Source: an uncultured Catenibacterium sp. (GTDB taxonomy: Bacteria > Bacillota_I > Bacilli_A > Erysipelotrichales > Coprobacillaceae). Taken from it: a stretch of 22,157 nucleotides of DNA. The DNA is taken from the NCBI GenBank assembly GCA_900540685.1, contig UQGS01000036.1, positions 1 to 22,157 of the forward strand, written 5' to 3'. Positions 1 through 5,607 of this stretch are shown piece after piece; the first letter of the stretch is position 1; each line of letters opens with the position of its first letter. The notes under the pieces are model-generated. The model did not search any database. It worked only from the letters and a program-made list of their open reading frames with translations, and had not been told where the DNA came from. The position numbers and the translations under genes are program-made.

Positions 1-32
1 TACATGATTATCATACTACAATCAGATCATAA

Positions 33-82
33 AAACAGGTGGAAGATTATGCCGTCACAAAAGGCATATTTTCCACCTGTTT
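33..82. terminator. Two-step hairpin, possible terminator
   Basis: A 12-bp arm (AAACAGGTGGAA with TTCCACCTGTTT) encloses a small internal loop and a second 6-bp arm (TATGCC with GGCATA). A run of A on the left and T-rich sequence on the right make it usable as a terminator on either strand. The gene it would serve lies outside the window. Its position left of a recombinase remnant means it could instead be part of a mobile element end. Confidence 0.5.
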
Positions 83-138
83 ATTAATTTAATTTGCGGT
101 TTCATTAGTTTTTATTATGGGTAGAGTTTGCGGTTTAA

Positions 139-447
139 CAATATACTACCTATCATAAAATCTTCACCTTTGGAAAAATGTATACTGCCTTTAAATTGAT
201 CAGAGGTGATATCAATACTAGTGATAGTGATTATGACCATGCACGTTTATATGATTTTAGACATAGTTTTGCATCTAGAACTATTTATCAATGGCTGAAA
301 AGTGATGAAGATGTAAATGAGAAATTATACATATTATCGTGCTATCTCGGCCATGCAAAGATAAGCGATACATACTGGTACTTATCATCGTCATTGCTAT
401 TAATGAGTCTTGCTAGTGAAAAATATGAGAAAATGGTAGGTGATTAA
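139..447 (+). pseudogene. Tyrosine recombinase, C-terminal remnant
   Basis: This frame is the last third of a tyrosine recombinase (phage integrase family). The usual H-x-x-R box appears as YDFRH, with Tyr in place of the first His. It is followed by LGHAKISDTYWYL, which holds the second conserved His and the nucleophile-type Tyr. The N-terminal DNA-binding domain and the first catalytic Arg are missing. The frame is open back to a stop at 136-138, and the first ATG is at 178. It ends two bases before the next recombinase gene, a tandem arrangement typical of elements carrying two or three co-transcribed tyrosine recombinases (RIT-type). It is probably a decayed first member of such a set. 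The family call is firm; the element type is inference. Confidence 0.75.
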
Positions 448-449
448 AA

Positions 450-1469
450 ATGAAGCGTAGTAAAGATAAGGTTACATCAATACAGGTATTGATTCAAAAT
501 TACTTTCTAGAGAGATTGATACAGCAACGTAGCGTTACTTCTCGTACGGTAGAATCATATAGAGACACTTTTAGAATATATATCAAATACCTGCAGGAAG
601 AGTTGAATATTTCAGTTGAGAATATAAGTGTTTCTGATTTTGATCAGACTAGAGTTCTTTCATTCTTAAAATATCTGGAAGAAATCAGACATAATAAACC
701 AGCAACCTTAAATAACAGATTATCTGTTATCCATTCCTTTATGAAATATGTTGCAGAACAAGCACCTGAATATAGTTATATTGCGAAAGGTACAATAATG
801 ATTCCATTTAAAAAACAAGAGATCAAGTTGATTGAATATATCACTAAAGAAGAATTTCATGCATTGCTTAATCAATGTGATGATAGTACATATTTAGGCT
901 TTCGAGATAAGGTCATGCTGATGTTGCTCTATAATACTGGTATAAGAGTTTCTGAACTAATCAATATAAACTGGAATTCGTTTAAGGATATCGAATGCAG
1001 TAAAGGAGGATACTTATCTATAACAGGAAAAGGAAGAAAGAAAAGAACCATACCATTATGGAAAAGTACTTCTGAATTAGTAAGAGAATTTGTTGATACA
1101 TATCAGATACAAAATGTAACTTCAATTTTCATAAACAAGAATAAAAACAATTTAACCAGATCAGGTGTAAGATTTAGAATTAATAAACTCATAATGATGG
1201 CTAGTCATGAATGTCCATCACTATTGGAGAAGAATATTTCTGTTCATTCTTTTAGACATTCTGTAGCTATGAATCTGTTACAGGCAGGAATTGATATATC
1301 AACCATCGCAATATGGCTAGGTCATAACAGTATAGAAACAACACATAAATATATGGTAGCTGACTTAGAAATTAAGAGAAAAGTTATGGAAAAAGCAGGA
1401 ATTATTGATAATTCCGTTCAAAAATTCAAACCATCTAATGATTTGTTGGAGTTTTTATCAAAATTATAA
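450..1469 (+). CDS. Tyrosine recombinase/integrase
   Basis: A full-length (339 aa) site-specific recombinase that cuts and rejoins DNA through a 3'-phosphotyrosine. Residues 12-105 form the helical core-binding domain (ERLIQQRSVTSRTVESYRDTF). Residues about 125-315 form the catalytic domain, with all expected residues: Arg166 (NTGIRVSEL), a lysine in the beta-hairpin (GKGRKKR, near Lys194), His266 and Arg269 (HSFRH), His292 (LGH) and the nucleophile Tyr301. The ATG lies two bases after the stop of the upstream recombinase remnant, so the two were probably one transcript. Downstream palindromes are candidate binding sites or element ends. It looks catalytically complete, but mobility may depend on the broken partner. 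It is distinct from XerC/XerD in context and in its paired layout. Confidence 0.88.
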   Translation: MKRSKDKVTSIQVLIQNYFLERLIQQRSVTSRTVESYRDTFRIYIKYLQEELNISVENISVSDFDQTRVLSFLKYLEEIRHNKPATLNNRLSVIHSFMKYVAEQAPEYSYIAKGTIMIPFKKQEIKLIEYITKEEFHALLNQCDDSTYLGFRDKVMLMLLYNTGIRVSELININWNSFKDIECSKGGYLSITGKGRKKRTIPLWKSTSELVREFVDTYQIQNVTSIFINKNKNNLTRSGVRFRINKLIMMASHECPSLLEKNISVHSFRHSVAMNLLQAGIDISTIAIWLGHNSIETTHKYMVADLEIKRKVMEKAGIIDNSVQKFKPSNDLLEFLSKL

Positions 1470-1475
1470 GTAAAG

Positions 1476-1539
1476 TTATGTGCTCATATTAAAAGCGAAT
1501 ATAGTCATACAGCGCTATATTCGCTTTATCAGCACATAA
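1476..1539. repeat. Long nested palindrome downstream of recombinase
   Basis: The outer arms TTATGTGCT/AGCACATAA (9 bp) enclose inner arms AAAGCGAATATAG/CTATATTCGCTTT (13 bp perfect). The hairpin starts six bases after the recombinase stop. It could terminate that transcript, although there is no clear T tract. The outer-arm motif AGCACATAA recurs at 1574-1582, and a variant, TGAGCGCATAA, is at 1546-1556. That suggests recombinase binding sites or an element terminus rather than a plain terminator. Confidence 0.7.
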
Positions 1540-1555
1540 ATGGATTGAGCGCATA

Positions 1556-1589
1556 ATTTCGATTATGTTCTATAGCACATAATCGAAAT
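1556..1589. repeat. 13-bp perfect inverted repeat, candidate element end
   Basis: ATTTCGATTATGT and ACATAATCGAAAT are perfect 13-bp inverted repeats separated by 8 bases. The right arm ends exactly where recognisable IS66 transposase coding begins. This is what one would see if the palindrome were the right end, or crossover core, of the recombinase-borne element inserted into an IS66 copy. The repeat is seen directly; its role is inferred. Confidence 0.6.
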
Positions 1590-1900
1590 AACTGGCTGTT
1601 TTCAACTTCTACTAAAAGAGCTGAAGCAAGTGCAGCAATATTCAGTCTAATTGAAACAGCTAAAGCCAACAGGCTTGATCCATACGACTATATTGAATTT
1701 ATCCTGGATTATTTATCACAGCAAGATTTGGTTGAAGATCCAGACAGACTGGACTGGTTCTTACCATAGAGTGAAGAAATAAAAGAAGAATTTGAAATAA
1801 AAGCCGACTAAATTGATTATTGTATCAACTCAATCGACTTTTTTAAATACACTATTTTAATTTGCTCTTACCAAATAAGGGGTGAGATTTCACCCCTTAC
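1581..1900 (+). mobile_element. IS66-family remnant: transposase 3' end and right terminus
   Basis: Reading from 1581 to the TAG at 1767-1769 gives RNNWLFSTSTKRAEASAAIF followed by SLIETAKANRLDPYDYIEF. This closely matches the conserved C-terminus of IS66 transposase (NWLFSxTPKGAxASAxxYSxxETAKANGLxPYxY). No start or upstream domains are present. An imperfect hairpin with a T6 tract follows near 1803-1846. At 1876-1899 a perfect 10-bp stem (TAAGGGGTGA/TCACCCCTTA, loop GATT) ends in TTAC, the complement of the GTAA that commonly opens IS66 ends, so the right end is probably near 1900. The element is inactive and truncated on the left by the palindromic region. Confidence 0.75.
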
Positions 1901-1913
1901 TACGTGATAATTA

Positions 1914-1940
1914 AAATATAGGAAACCCCTAGATATTTTA
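1914..1940 (-). terminator. Possible terminator of the leftward DUF2599 operon
   Basis: On the minus strand AAAATAT-CT-AGG pairs with CCTATATTTT across a short loop, with a two-base bulge, and leads into T-rich sequence. It lies about 25 bases past the stop of the last operon gene. Weak; the IS66-end hairpin at 1876-1899 could also serve. Confidence 0.35.
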
Positions 1941-1964
1941 AATTACCCTTTCTTTTACTATATT

Positions 1965-2273
1965 CTATTTATTTTTACATCTTACTTTTTTATAAAATAA
2001 TATAGTAGAAATAATATTAACAATAATCACAATAATCAAATAATAAAATAATATATTACATGTTATAGGAATAACATCCATCAATGCTGACCAATCGTGA
2101 ATTTTAATCCAATTATTAACATCAAAAAATATTGAATACATTAATGCAATCATCGTAATCATACAAATTAATTGTGAAATTATAAAATTTATATTTATTT
2201 TTATAGAATAATATAATAACATAATAACTGATATAAAATTTACAACGATGAATAGCATAGTCCATATAAACAT
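1965..2273 (-). CDS. Small three-span membrane protein, unrecognised
   Basis: A 102-residue, very hydrophobic protein with likely membrane helices at about residues 3-22, 30-50 and 72-94. A short polar loop (NNWIKIHDW) lies between the second and third, and the tail is basic (KKVRCKNK). A ribosome site GAGGTG precedes the ATG. I recognise no family. It is the last gene of a leftward operon after a secreted protein and a thioredoxin-like lipoprotein, separated from the latter by about 100 bases. In bacteriocin-type operons a small multi-span protein in this position is often the immunity protein; that role here is inference from position only. Confidence 0.65.
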   Translation of the reverse strand: MFIWTMLFIVVNFISVIMLLYYSIKININFIISQLICMITMIALMYSIFFDVNNWIKIHDWSALMDVIPITCNILFYYLIIVIIVNIISTILFYKKVRCKNK

Positions 2274-2373
2274 TTATCTATACACCTCAATTTTAACTTA
2301 AATATATAAGCAGGAAAACTTCTTAGTCGACTCATAAATAAATACATCAAGTGATTTATAATAAGTCTATCTA

Positions 2374-2754
2374 CTATTCAAGAATAGTATCAATGTTATT
2401 TGATCTTCTAATTTCATTATTATTTTTATATTCAATAAAAACAGGCACACTTTCAATTTGATTTTCACTTAAAAAATCATTGAATTTTAAATCATTTTTC
2501 TTCCAATAGGCAGTGTTTACATATTTTAATTGGACTTGTTGATTCGTTTTTATTTTTTCAACACTCTCTTGCATCTCAATACATTCCAAGCAATCTGGTC
2601 TTCCAAAATAATATATACCGTTCTTATTTGAATATAAACTATCCGTATCGTTAATACTTACTATTTCTATGGTATAAGTTTTATTAAAATTATTCACATT
2701 GCAACCCACAATAAATAATGTAATAATTAAGAAAAGATATAATATCTTTTTCAT
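2374..2754 (-). CDS. Thioredoxin-like lipoprotein (bacteriocin-accessory type)
   Basis: A 126-residue lipoprotein with a thioredoxin-like fold. A lysine-start signal and hydrophobic stretch end in the lipobox IVGC (Cys18), so it should be anchored to the outer face of the membrane. YYFGRPDCLEC gives a CxxC redox pair (Cys55, Cys58). SVPVF at 102-106 supplies the cis-proline (Pro104) expected beside the active site. FGRPxCxxC is typical of small thioredoxin-like proteins annotated as bacteriocin transport accessory proteins. The ATG overlaps the stop of the upstream gene as ATGA, implying translational coupling to the DUF2599-type protein. A natural guess is that it forms or repairs disulfides in that cysteine-containing partner; this is not shown by the sequence. 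Confidence 0.72.
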   Translation of the reverse strand: MKKILYLFLIITLFIVGCNVNNFNKTYTIEIVSINDTDSLYSNKNGIYYFGRPDCLECIEMQESVEKIKTNQQVQLKYVNTAYWKKNDLKFNDFLSENQIESVPVFIEYKNNNEIRRSNNIDTILE

Positions 2755-3341
2755 GGATTACATCCGGCTGCAACTACTTTAACTAGATTACTTTCAGTAC
2801 GCCATGGTTCAATATTCCATGGATTTTTTAATTTACCTACTGTTGTTACGTGACAATGAAACTGCGCTTGCATAGATTGTGTGTTTTTCCAATTTTTTGA
2901 ACCACTAAATTTTTTCTTTAATTGTTCAAAAGCTTTTTGCGCATTTACCATTGTAGCATTTGGTAATGATGTAAAAATTGCATTTGGTTTATAATAACAA
3001 CTCAAAGTAATACCATTAGATCTATTTACCCATTTTGTCTTTGTAGAATTAAAATATGTACTAAAAGCAATTGTTGCACGTGTAGATATTTGATTATCTT
3101 CAGAATATATTTGGTTATATGCATCTTCAATTTCTTTATCAGATACTGAGATATCATTTGCTTTAGAATAATCCCATTCATCTACATTACCATTGAATGC
3201 TGCTTTATACATCTTCAATAAATCATGTATTTCATCTTTACTTAATCTGTCACTAGATACTTCATTTGCAGAAACCATACCTATAGATAACGATAAAACG
3301 CAAGTGAATACTAATAATCCAGATAAAATTTTCTTAACCAA
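2751..3341 (-). CDS. Secreted DUF2599-type protein
   Basis: A 196-residue exported protein. A Sec signal peptide (VKKILSGLL... to VSA, likely cleaved after residue 25) is followed by an acidic linker, then a C-terminal domain from about residue 90. That domain resembles DUF2599: STYFNSTKTKWVNRSNGITL, a SGSKNWKNTQSMQAQFHCH block, NPWNIEPWRT, and a terminal CNP. Three cysteines remain after cleavage (115, 163, 194). The function of the family is unknown. The start codon is TTG, chosen because AGGAGG lies 8 bases upstream. The gene leads an operon with a thioredoxin-like lipoprotein (4-nt overlap) and a membrane protein, behind a TTGACA-17-TATGAT promoter with tandem repeats. A secreted effector or bacteriocin-like role is plausible but inferred. 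Confidence 0.75.
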   Translation of the reverse strand: MVKKILSGLLVFTCVLSLSIGMVSANEVSSDRLSKDEIHDLLKMYKAAFNGNVDEWDYSKANDISVSDKEIEDAYNQIYSEDNQISTRATIAFSTYFNSTKTKWVNRSNGITLSCYYKPNAIFTSLPNATMVNAQKAFEQLKKKFSGSKNWKNTQSMQAQFHCHVTTVGKLKNPWNIEPWRTESNLVKVVAAGCNP

Positions 3342-3388
3342 AAATAGCTCCTCCTTAATAATTTTCTAGTAAAAGCTCTTACAGTATT

Positions 3389-3417
3389 ATCATATTTTAT
3401 ATTTAATATTATGTCAA
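3389..3417 (-). promoter_or_regulatory. Promoter of the DUF2599 operon
   Basis: On the minus strand TTGACA (3417-3412), a 17-bp spacer and TATGAT (3394-3389). It gives a leader of about 40 nt before the AGGAGG site and TTG start of the secreted protein. The -35 box lies 4 bp from a pair of tandem repeats. Confidence 0.75.
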
Positions 3418-3421
3418 TAAC

Positions 3422-3463
3422 TATCTAGTTATTCTATATATTTATCTAGTTATTCTATATATT
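3422..3463. repeat. Two exact tandem 21-bp repeats next to the -35 box
   Basis: Two perfect head-to-tail copies of a 21-bp unit (3422-3442, 3443-3463). The core, read on the plus strand, is CTAGTTATTCTA. A period of two helical turns immediately upstream of a -35 box is the usual arrangement for response-regulator dimers. The core partly matches the clostridial VirR box CCAGTTNTNCAC (AGTTNTNC is shared), but on the strand opposite to the operon. Regulator identity is inferred. Confidence 0.7.
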
Positions 3464-3510
3464 TACAATATAGATGTTATTTTTATATAATGCATTTAAA
3501 GAGGGATGAA

Positions 3511-3564
3511 ATGCCAAAAACAACTAATAATTTTCCGCTCTTTTTAAGTAAATTGTTGCCTTAG
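3511..3564 (+). pseudogene. 17-codon start-like fragment, possible recombinase N-terminus
   Basis: An ATG preceded by GAGGGA opens a 17-codon frame, MPKTTNNFPLFLSKLLP, then stops. The peptide resembles the first residues of tyrosine recombinases of the kind seen at 450-1469, which begin with a basic, hydrophobic helix. Too short to be sure; it fits the surrounding field of gene fragments. Confidence 0.2.
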
Positions 3565-3570
3565 GTTATC

Positions 3571-3696
3571 TTATTCGGCTAAAATCCCATAACGATACTC
3601 GTAATAGGCTTCCTTAATTGAAATAGGTATAAGCATAACTCTTACCAATTTCGTATTATTGAAGATTTCTGTATCCACAATCATTCTAAGAATCAT
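3571..3696 (-). pseudogene. Short unrecognised ORF or fragment (41 aa)
   Basis: ATG with AAGGAG nine bases upstream. It reads MILRMIVDTEIF, then ending EAYYEYRYGILAE before a TAA. The composition is protein-like and the ribosome site is good, but I do not recognise a family. It sits among broken genes and may be a fragment. Between it and the PadR remnant (3697-3830) I see nothing further. Confidence 0.3.
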
Positions 3697-3830
3697 AGAT
3701 GCCATCTCCTTTTCTCTTGAATGTATACTTTTCCAGTTTCTTATGAAGTAGAAAATCTGATATTAAGCTAAATTTGATGATCTAGTAGCAACATTTTTCT
3801 TAAACTTAGTGTAATTTATTTAAAGTTGAA

Positions 3831-4035
3831 ATGCTTCTACTAAAAATTCTAGAGACAAAAGAGAGATATGGTTATGAAATAACTCAAATTCTAAAATAAC
3901 TTTCTAATAAAAAAATATGTTTAGCTGAAGGAACTCTTATCAATATTATATAAATTAGTTGATCAAGGCTATGTAGAAGATAGAAAAGTTCTTATTGGGA
4001 AAAGAAAAACTAGAGTTTATTATTCTATAACAGAG
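3831..4035 (+). pseudogene. PadR-family regulator, broken
   Basis: This is the winged-helix domain of a PadR-type transcriptional repressor. It reads MLLLKILETKERYGYEITQI and LK, then an ochre stop at 3897-3899. It continues LSNKKICLAEGTL in the same frame, shifts frame near 3946-3950, and resumes as YKLVDQGYVEDRKVLIGKRK then TRVYYSITE. Joined together this matches the PadR pattern LxxxKYGYEI...EGTLYxxLxxLExxGYIE...RRKYYxIT. Two lesions plus loss of the C-terminus make it a pseudogene. It ends where an IS1182-like fragment begins on the other strand. Confidence 0.75.
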
Positions 4036-4143
4036 TCTATCATACCCCATATTCTCCTTAAGATCACCGAATGTTCCTTCTGCCTCATTATCTCTCTTGA
4101 ACAGGAGCTTTTTACCTTCTTCACTTGTGACATTTTTCTTACT
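4036..4143 (-). mobile_element. IS1182-type transposase fragment
   Basis: On the minus strand one frame reads SKKNVTSEEGKKLLFKRDNE then AEGTFGDLKENMGYDR. The pattern SEEGxxLRxxRxxxxExxFGxxKxxxGFxR, with the catalytic-region Glu, is typical of the C-terminal part of DDE transposases of the IS1182 group. Only about 35 residues remain, with stops upstream. It sits exactly between the PadR remnant and the dehydrogenase remnant, so it marks a rearrangement joint. Confidence 0.6.
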
Positions 4144-4148
4144 TCCTT

Positions 4149-4484
4149 ATGAAATTCAGCAAGTTCCTTGCAATAGTTTATGCTTCTTCCAATTCTAGAT
4201 TATTATTCTCAGGTATGGATTTAATGGTCAATGGTATTTCTGATCCTGAAAGTATTGAAAAAGCATGGACTTTAGGTACAGGAGCACCTAAAGGACCTTT
4301 CCAGATTCTTGATACAGTAGGATTAAAGACTGCTTATGAGATTGTTGGAATGTATGTAAAGATTCCTGGCTTCTTAGCACCTTATAATTTCAAAGGCATG
4401 CATAAGATGTTGAAGTCTTATATTGATCAAGGAAAGTTAGGATATAGTACTGGTGAAGGATTCTATAAGTACAAGAATAAGTAA
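4149..4484 (+). pseudogene. 3-hydroxyacyl-CoA dehydrogenase, C-terminal remnant
   Basis: An open frame of 111 codons. From about residue 17 it is the C-terminal helical domain of 3-hydroxybutyryl/3-hydroxyacyl-CoA dehydrogenase: FSGMDLMVNGISDPESIEKA, GTGAPKGPFQILDTVGLKTA, then IDQGKLGYSTGEGFYKYKNK. The NAD-binding domain and the catalytic His are absent; the complete enzyme is about 280 residues. The first 16 codons look like read-in from the flanking junction. It is a 5'-truncated pseudogene unless the domain is used alone, which I think unlikely. No butyrate-pathway neighbours are present. Confidence 0.8.
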
Positions 4485-4517
4485 CTAAATAAGCTTGAGG
4501 TTCACTCCAGTTATACA

Positions 4518-4545
4518 AATGCCAGAAGTGCAAACTTCTGGCATT
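4518..4545. terminator. Bidirectional hairpin terminator
   Basis: A perfect 12-bp stem AATGCCAGAAGT/ACTTCTGGCATT with loop GCAA, followed on the plus strand by AGTTTTGGGTAATTTTT. It closes the dehydrogenase remnant and could also end any leftward transcript from 4660. Apart from the small candidate frame at 4587-4667, I see nothing else in 4546-4712. Confidence 0.7.
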
Positions 4546-4586
4546 AGTTTTGGGTAATTTTTACATCGTATTGTACAAAGTGTTTT

Positions 4587-4667
4587 TTAATCAACAAATA
4601 CGTCATTTAATTCAGTACACATTATAATCAAGTCACTAATAGGTAGAATAAATGACAAAATAATCAC
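4587..4667 (-). CDS. Candidate tiny hydrophobic peptide
   Basis: A 23-26 codon frame encoding MSFILPISDLIIMCTELNDV then FVD. It starts at TTG 4658 (10 bases after GAGAGG), or at GTG 4667, which is too close to that site. A TATAAT-like box lies upstream at about 4690-4695. A single hydrophobic span with an acidic tail is reminiscent of short membrane peptides, including type I toxins, but there is no family match and the frame is short enough to arise by chance in AT-rich DNA. Confidence 0.25.
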   Translation of the reverse strand: MIILSFILPISDLIIMCTELNDVFVD

Positions 4668-4712
4668 ACCTCTCACCAACATAATTATATTATAACGAAT
4701 ATTCTTTAAGTA

Positions 4713-4740
4713 CAAAAAAAGTCAATCCGAAGATTGACTT
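4713..4740 (-). terminator. Terminator of the tRNA cluster
   Basis: On the minus strand AAGTCAATC-TTCG-GATTGACTT is followed by T7. The stem is closed by a stable UUCG-type loop and lies directly after tRNA-Gly. Confidence 0.88.
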
Positions 4741-4750
4741 AATAAGAAAT

Positions 4751-4824
4751 TGGAGCGGGTGATGGGAATCGAACCCACGTAGTCAGCTTGGAAGGCTGAA
4801 GTTCTACCATTGAACTACACCCGC
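4751..4824 (-). tRNA. tRNA-Gly (TCC)
   Basis: The cloverleaf begins GCGGGTG pairing with CACCCGC, then discriminator T and encoded CCA. The anticodon loop is CTTCCAA and the T arm GGGTTCGATTCCC. Last gene of the six-tRNA transcript. Confidence 0.95.
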
Positions 4825-4830
4825 TTAGGA

Positions 4831-4906
4831 TGGTGACTCGCAGGGGATTTGAACCCCTGACCCTCTGATTAAAAGTCAGATGCTCTGCCATCTGAGCTAG
4901 CGAGTC
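4831..4906 (-). tRNA. tRNA-Lys (TTT)
   Basis: 76 nt; acceptor GACTCGC/GCGAGTC, anticodon loop CTTTTAA, T arm GGGGTTCAAATCCCC, CCA encoded. Six bases separate it from tRNA-Gly. Confidence 0.95.
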
Positions 4907-4915
4907 AAAAAAAGA

Positions 4916-4991
4916 TGGCTGGGATAACTGGATTCGAACCAGTGAAATGACAGAGTCAAAGTCTGTTGCCTTACCCCTTGGCTATATCCCA
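4916..4991 (-). tRNA. tRNA-Gln (TTG)
   Basis: 76 nt; acceptor TGGGATA/TATCCCA with the U1-A72 pair typical of glutamine tRNA, anticodon loop CTTTGAC, T arm CTGGTTCGAATCCAG, CCA encoded. Confidence 0.95.
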
Positions 4992-4998
4992 ATAAAGA

Positions 4999-5083
4999 TG
5001 GTGGGGAGGGACGGATTCGAACCATCGAACTCGTAGAGAACTGAGTTACAGTCAGCCGCGTTTAGCCACTTCGCTACCTCCCC
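4999..5083 (-). tRNA. tRNA-Tyr (GTA)
   Basis: 85 nt with the long variable arm of a class II tRNA. Acceptor GGGGAGG/CCTCCCC, anticodon loop CTGTAAC, CCA encoded. Confidence 0.95.
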
Positions 5084-5085
5084 AC

Positions 5086-5161
<76 letters not shown>

Positions 5162-5187
5162 GTGTGTTGCTAAAATTTTAATAAAAA

Positions 5188-5263
5188 TGGTGGAGGTTAA
5201 CGGGCTCGAACCGCTGACCCTCTGCTTGTAAGGCAGATGCTCTCCCAACTGAGCTAAACCTCC
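5188..5263 (-). tRNA. tRNA-Val (TAC)
   Basis: 76 nt; acceptor GGAGGTT/AACCTCC, anticodon loop CTTACAA, T arm CGGTTCGAGCCCG, CCA encoded. First gene of the cluster, starting about 13 bases after the -10 box. Confidence 0.95.
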
Positions 5264-5275
5264 GCTGCGGGTACT

Positions 5276-5304
5276 ATATTATCATCATATCCACTCTAAG
5301 TCAA
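5276..5304 (-). promoter_or_regulatory. Promoter of the tRNA cluster
   Basis: On the minus strand TTGACT, a 17-bp spacer and TAATAT. The expected start of transcription falls a few bases before tRNA-Val, as usual for stable RNA genes. The stretch from 5305 to 5406 is T-rich with no gene that I can support. Confidence 0.85.
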
Positions 5305-5406
5305 CAGAAAATCTAAACTTTTTTAGGGTTTTATTTAAATGTATATTTGATTAAATGACGCTTTTTCTCATTTTTATTGATATTTTCAAGTTTTTTTGTA
5401 TTTTGT

Positions 5407-5435
5407 TTGCTTTTTGTTATTAGAACTATTACAAT
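5407..5435 (+). promoter_or_regulatory. Promoter of a candidate small RNA
   Basis: TTGCTT, a 17-bp spacer and TACAAT, close to the sigma-A consensus. Predicted start near 5441-5443, at the 5' stem of the structured region that follows. Confidence 0.6.
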
Positions 5436-5440
5436 TTAAA

Positions 5441-5553
5441 TGTATCTAGTAATAGGTACATTTTAAAGGCTCTTGTTTAAGGCCGCTCTCAATGACACAT
5501 ACATTTGCTTTCCTTATTCAAGAGCTTTTATTGTGTCATGAGAGCATTTTTTA
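5441..5553 (+). ncRNA. Candidate stand-alone RNA with interleaved helices
   Basis: About 110 nt between its own promoter and a T tract. Three paired elements are visible. First, a 5' hairpin TGTATC/GGTACA with an 8-nt loop. Second, helix A, AAAGGCTCTTG (5465-5475) with CAAGAGCTTTT (5519-5529), 11 bp with one G-U. Third, helix B, GCTCTCAATGACACA (5485-5499) with TGTGTCATGAGAGC (5532-5545), 14 bp with one bulged A, running into T6. A and B interleave (A-B-A'-B'), so they form a pseudoknot or exclude each other; B plus the T tract is the terminator. It is not a leader of the next gene, which has its own consensus promoter starting at 5556. It does not resemble tmRNA, RNase P, 6S or SRP RNA as far as I can judge. 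I find no open frame of note in it. Confidence 0.55.
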
Positions 5554-5555
5554 AT

Positions 5556-5584
5556 TTGACAAATACCATAATAGAGACTATATT
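5556..5584 (+). promoter_or_regulatory. Promoter of the basic membrane protein gene
   Basis: Perfect TTGACA, 17-bp spacer and TATATT. It begins only four bases after the T tract of the preceding RNA, separating the two transcription units. Confidence 0.8.
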
Positions 5585-5607
5585 CATTAAAGCAGAGAGG
5601 TGATAGT

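Noticed and set aside
3422..3463. CRISPR array
   Set aside because: Only two adjacent copies with no spacers and no cas genes; better explained as a regulator site.
5441..5553. Candidate RNA as SRP (4.5S), 6S, tmRNA or RNase P RNA
   Set aside because: It is too short for the last three; it lacks the conserved SRP apical hairpin, the 6S central bubble and a tRNA-like end.
5465..5607. Riboswitch or attenuator controlling the basic membrane protein gene
   Set aside because: A full promoter (TTGACA-17-TATATT) lies between the terminator and that gene, so control by attenuation is not required, though readthrough cannot be excluded.
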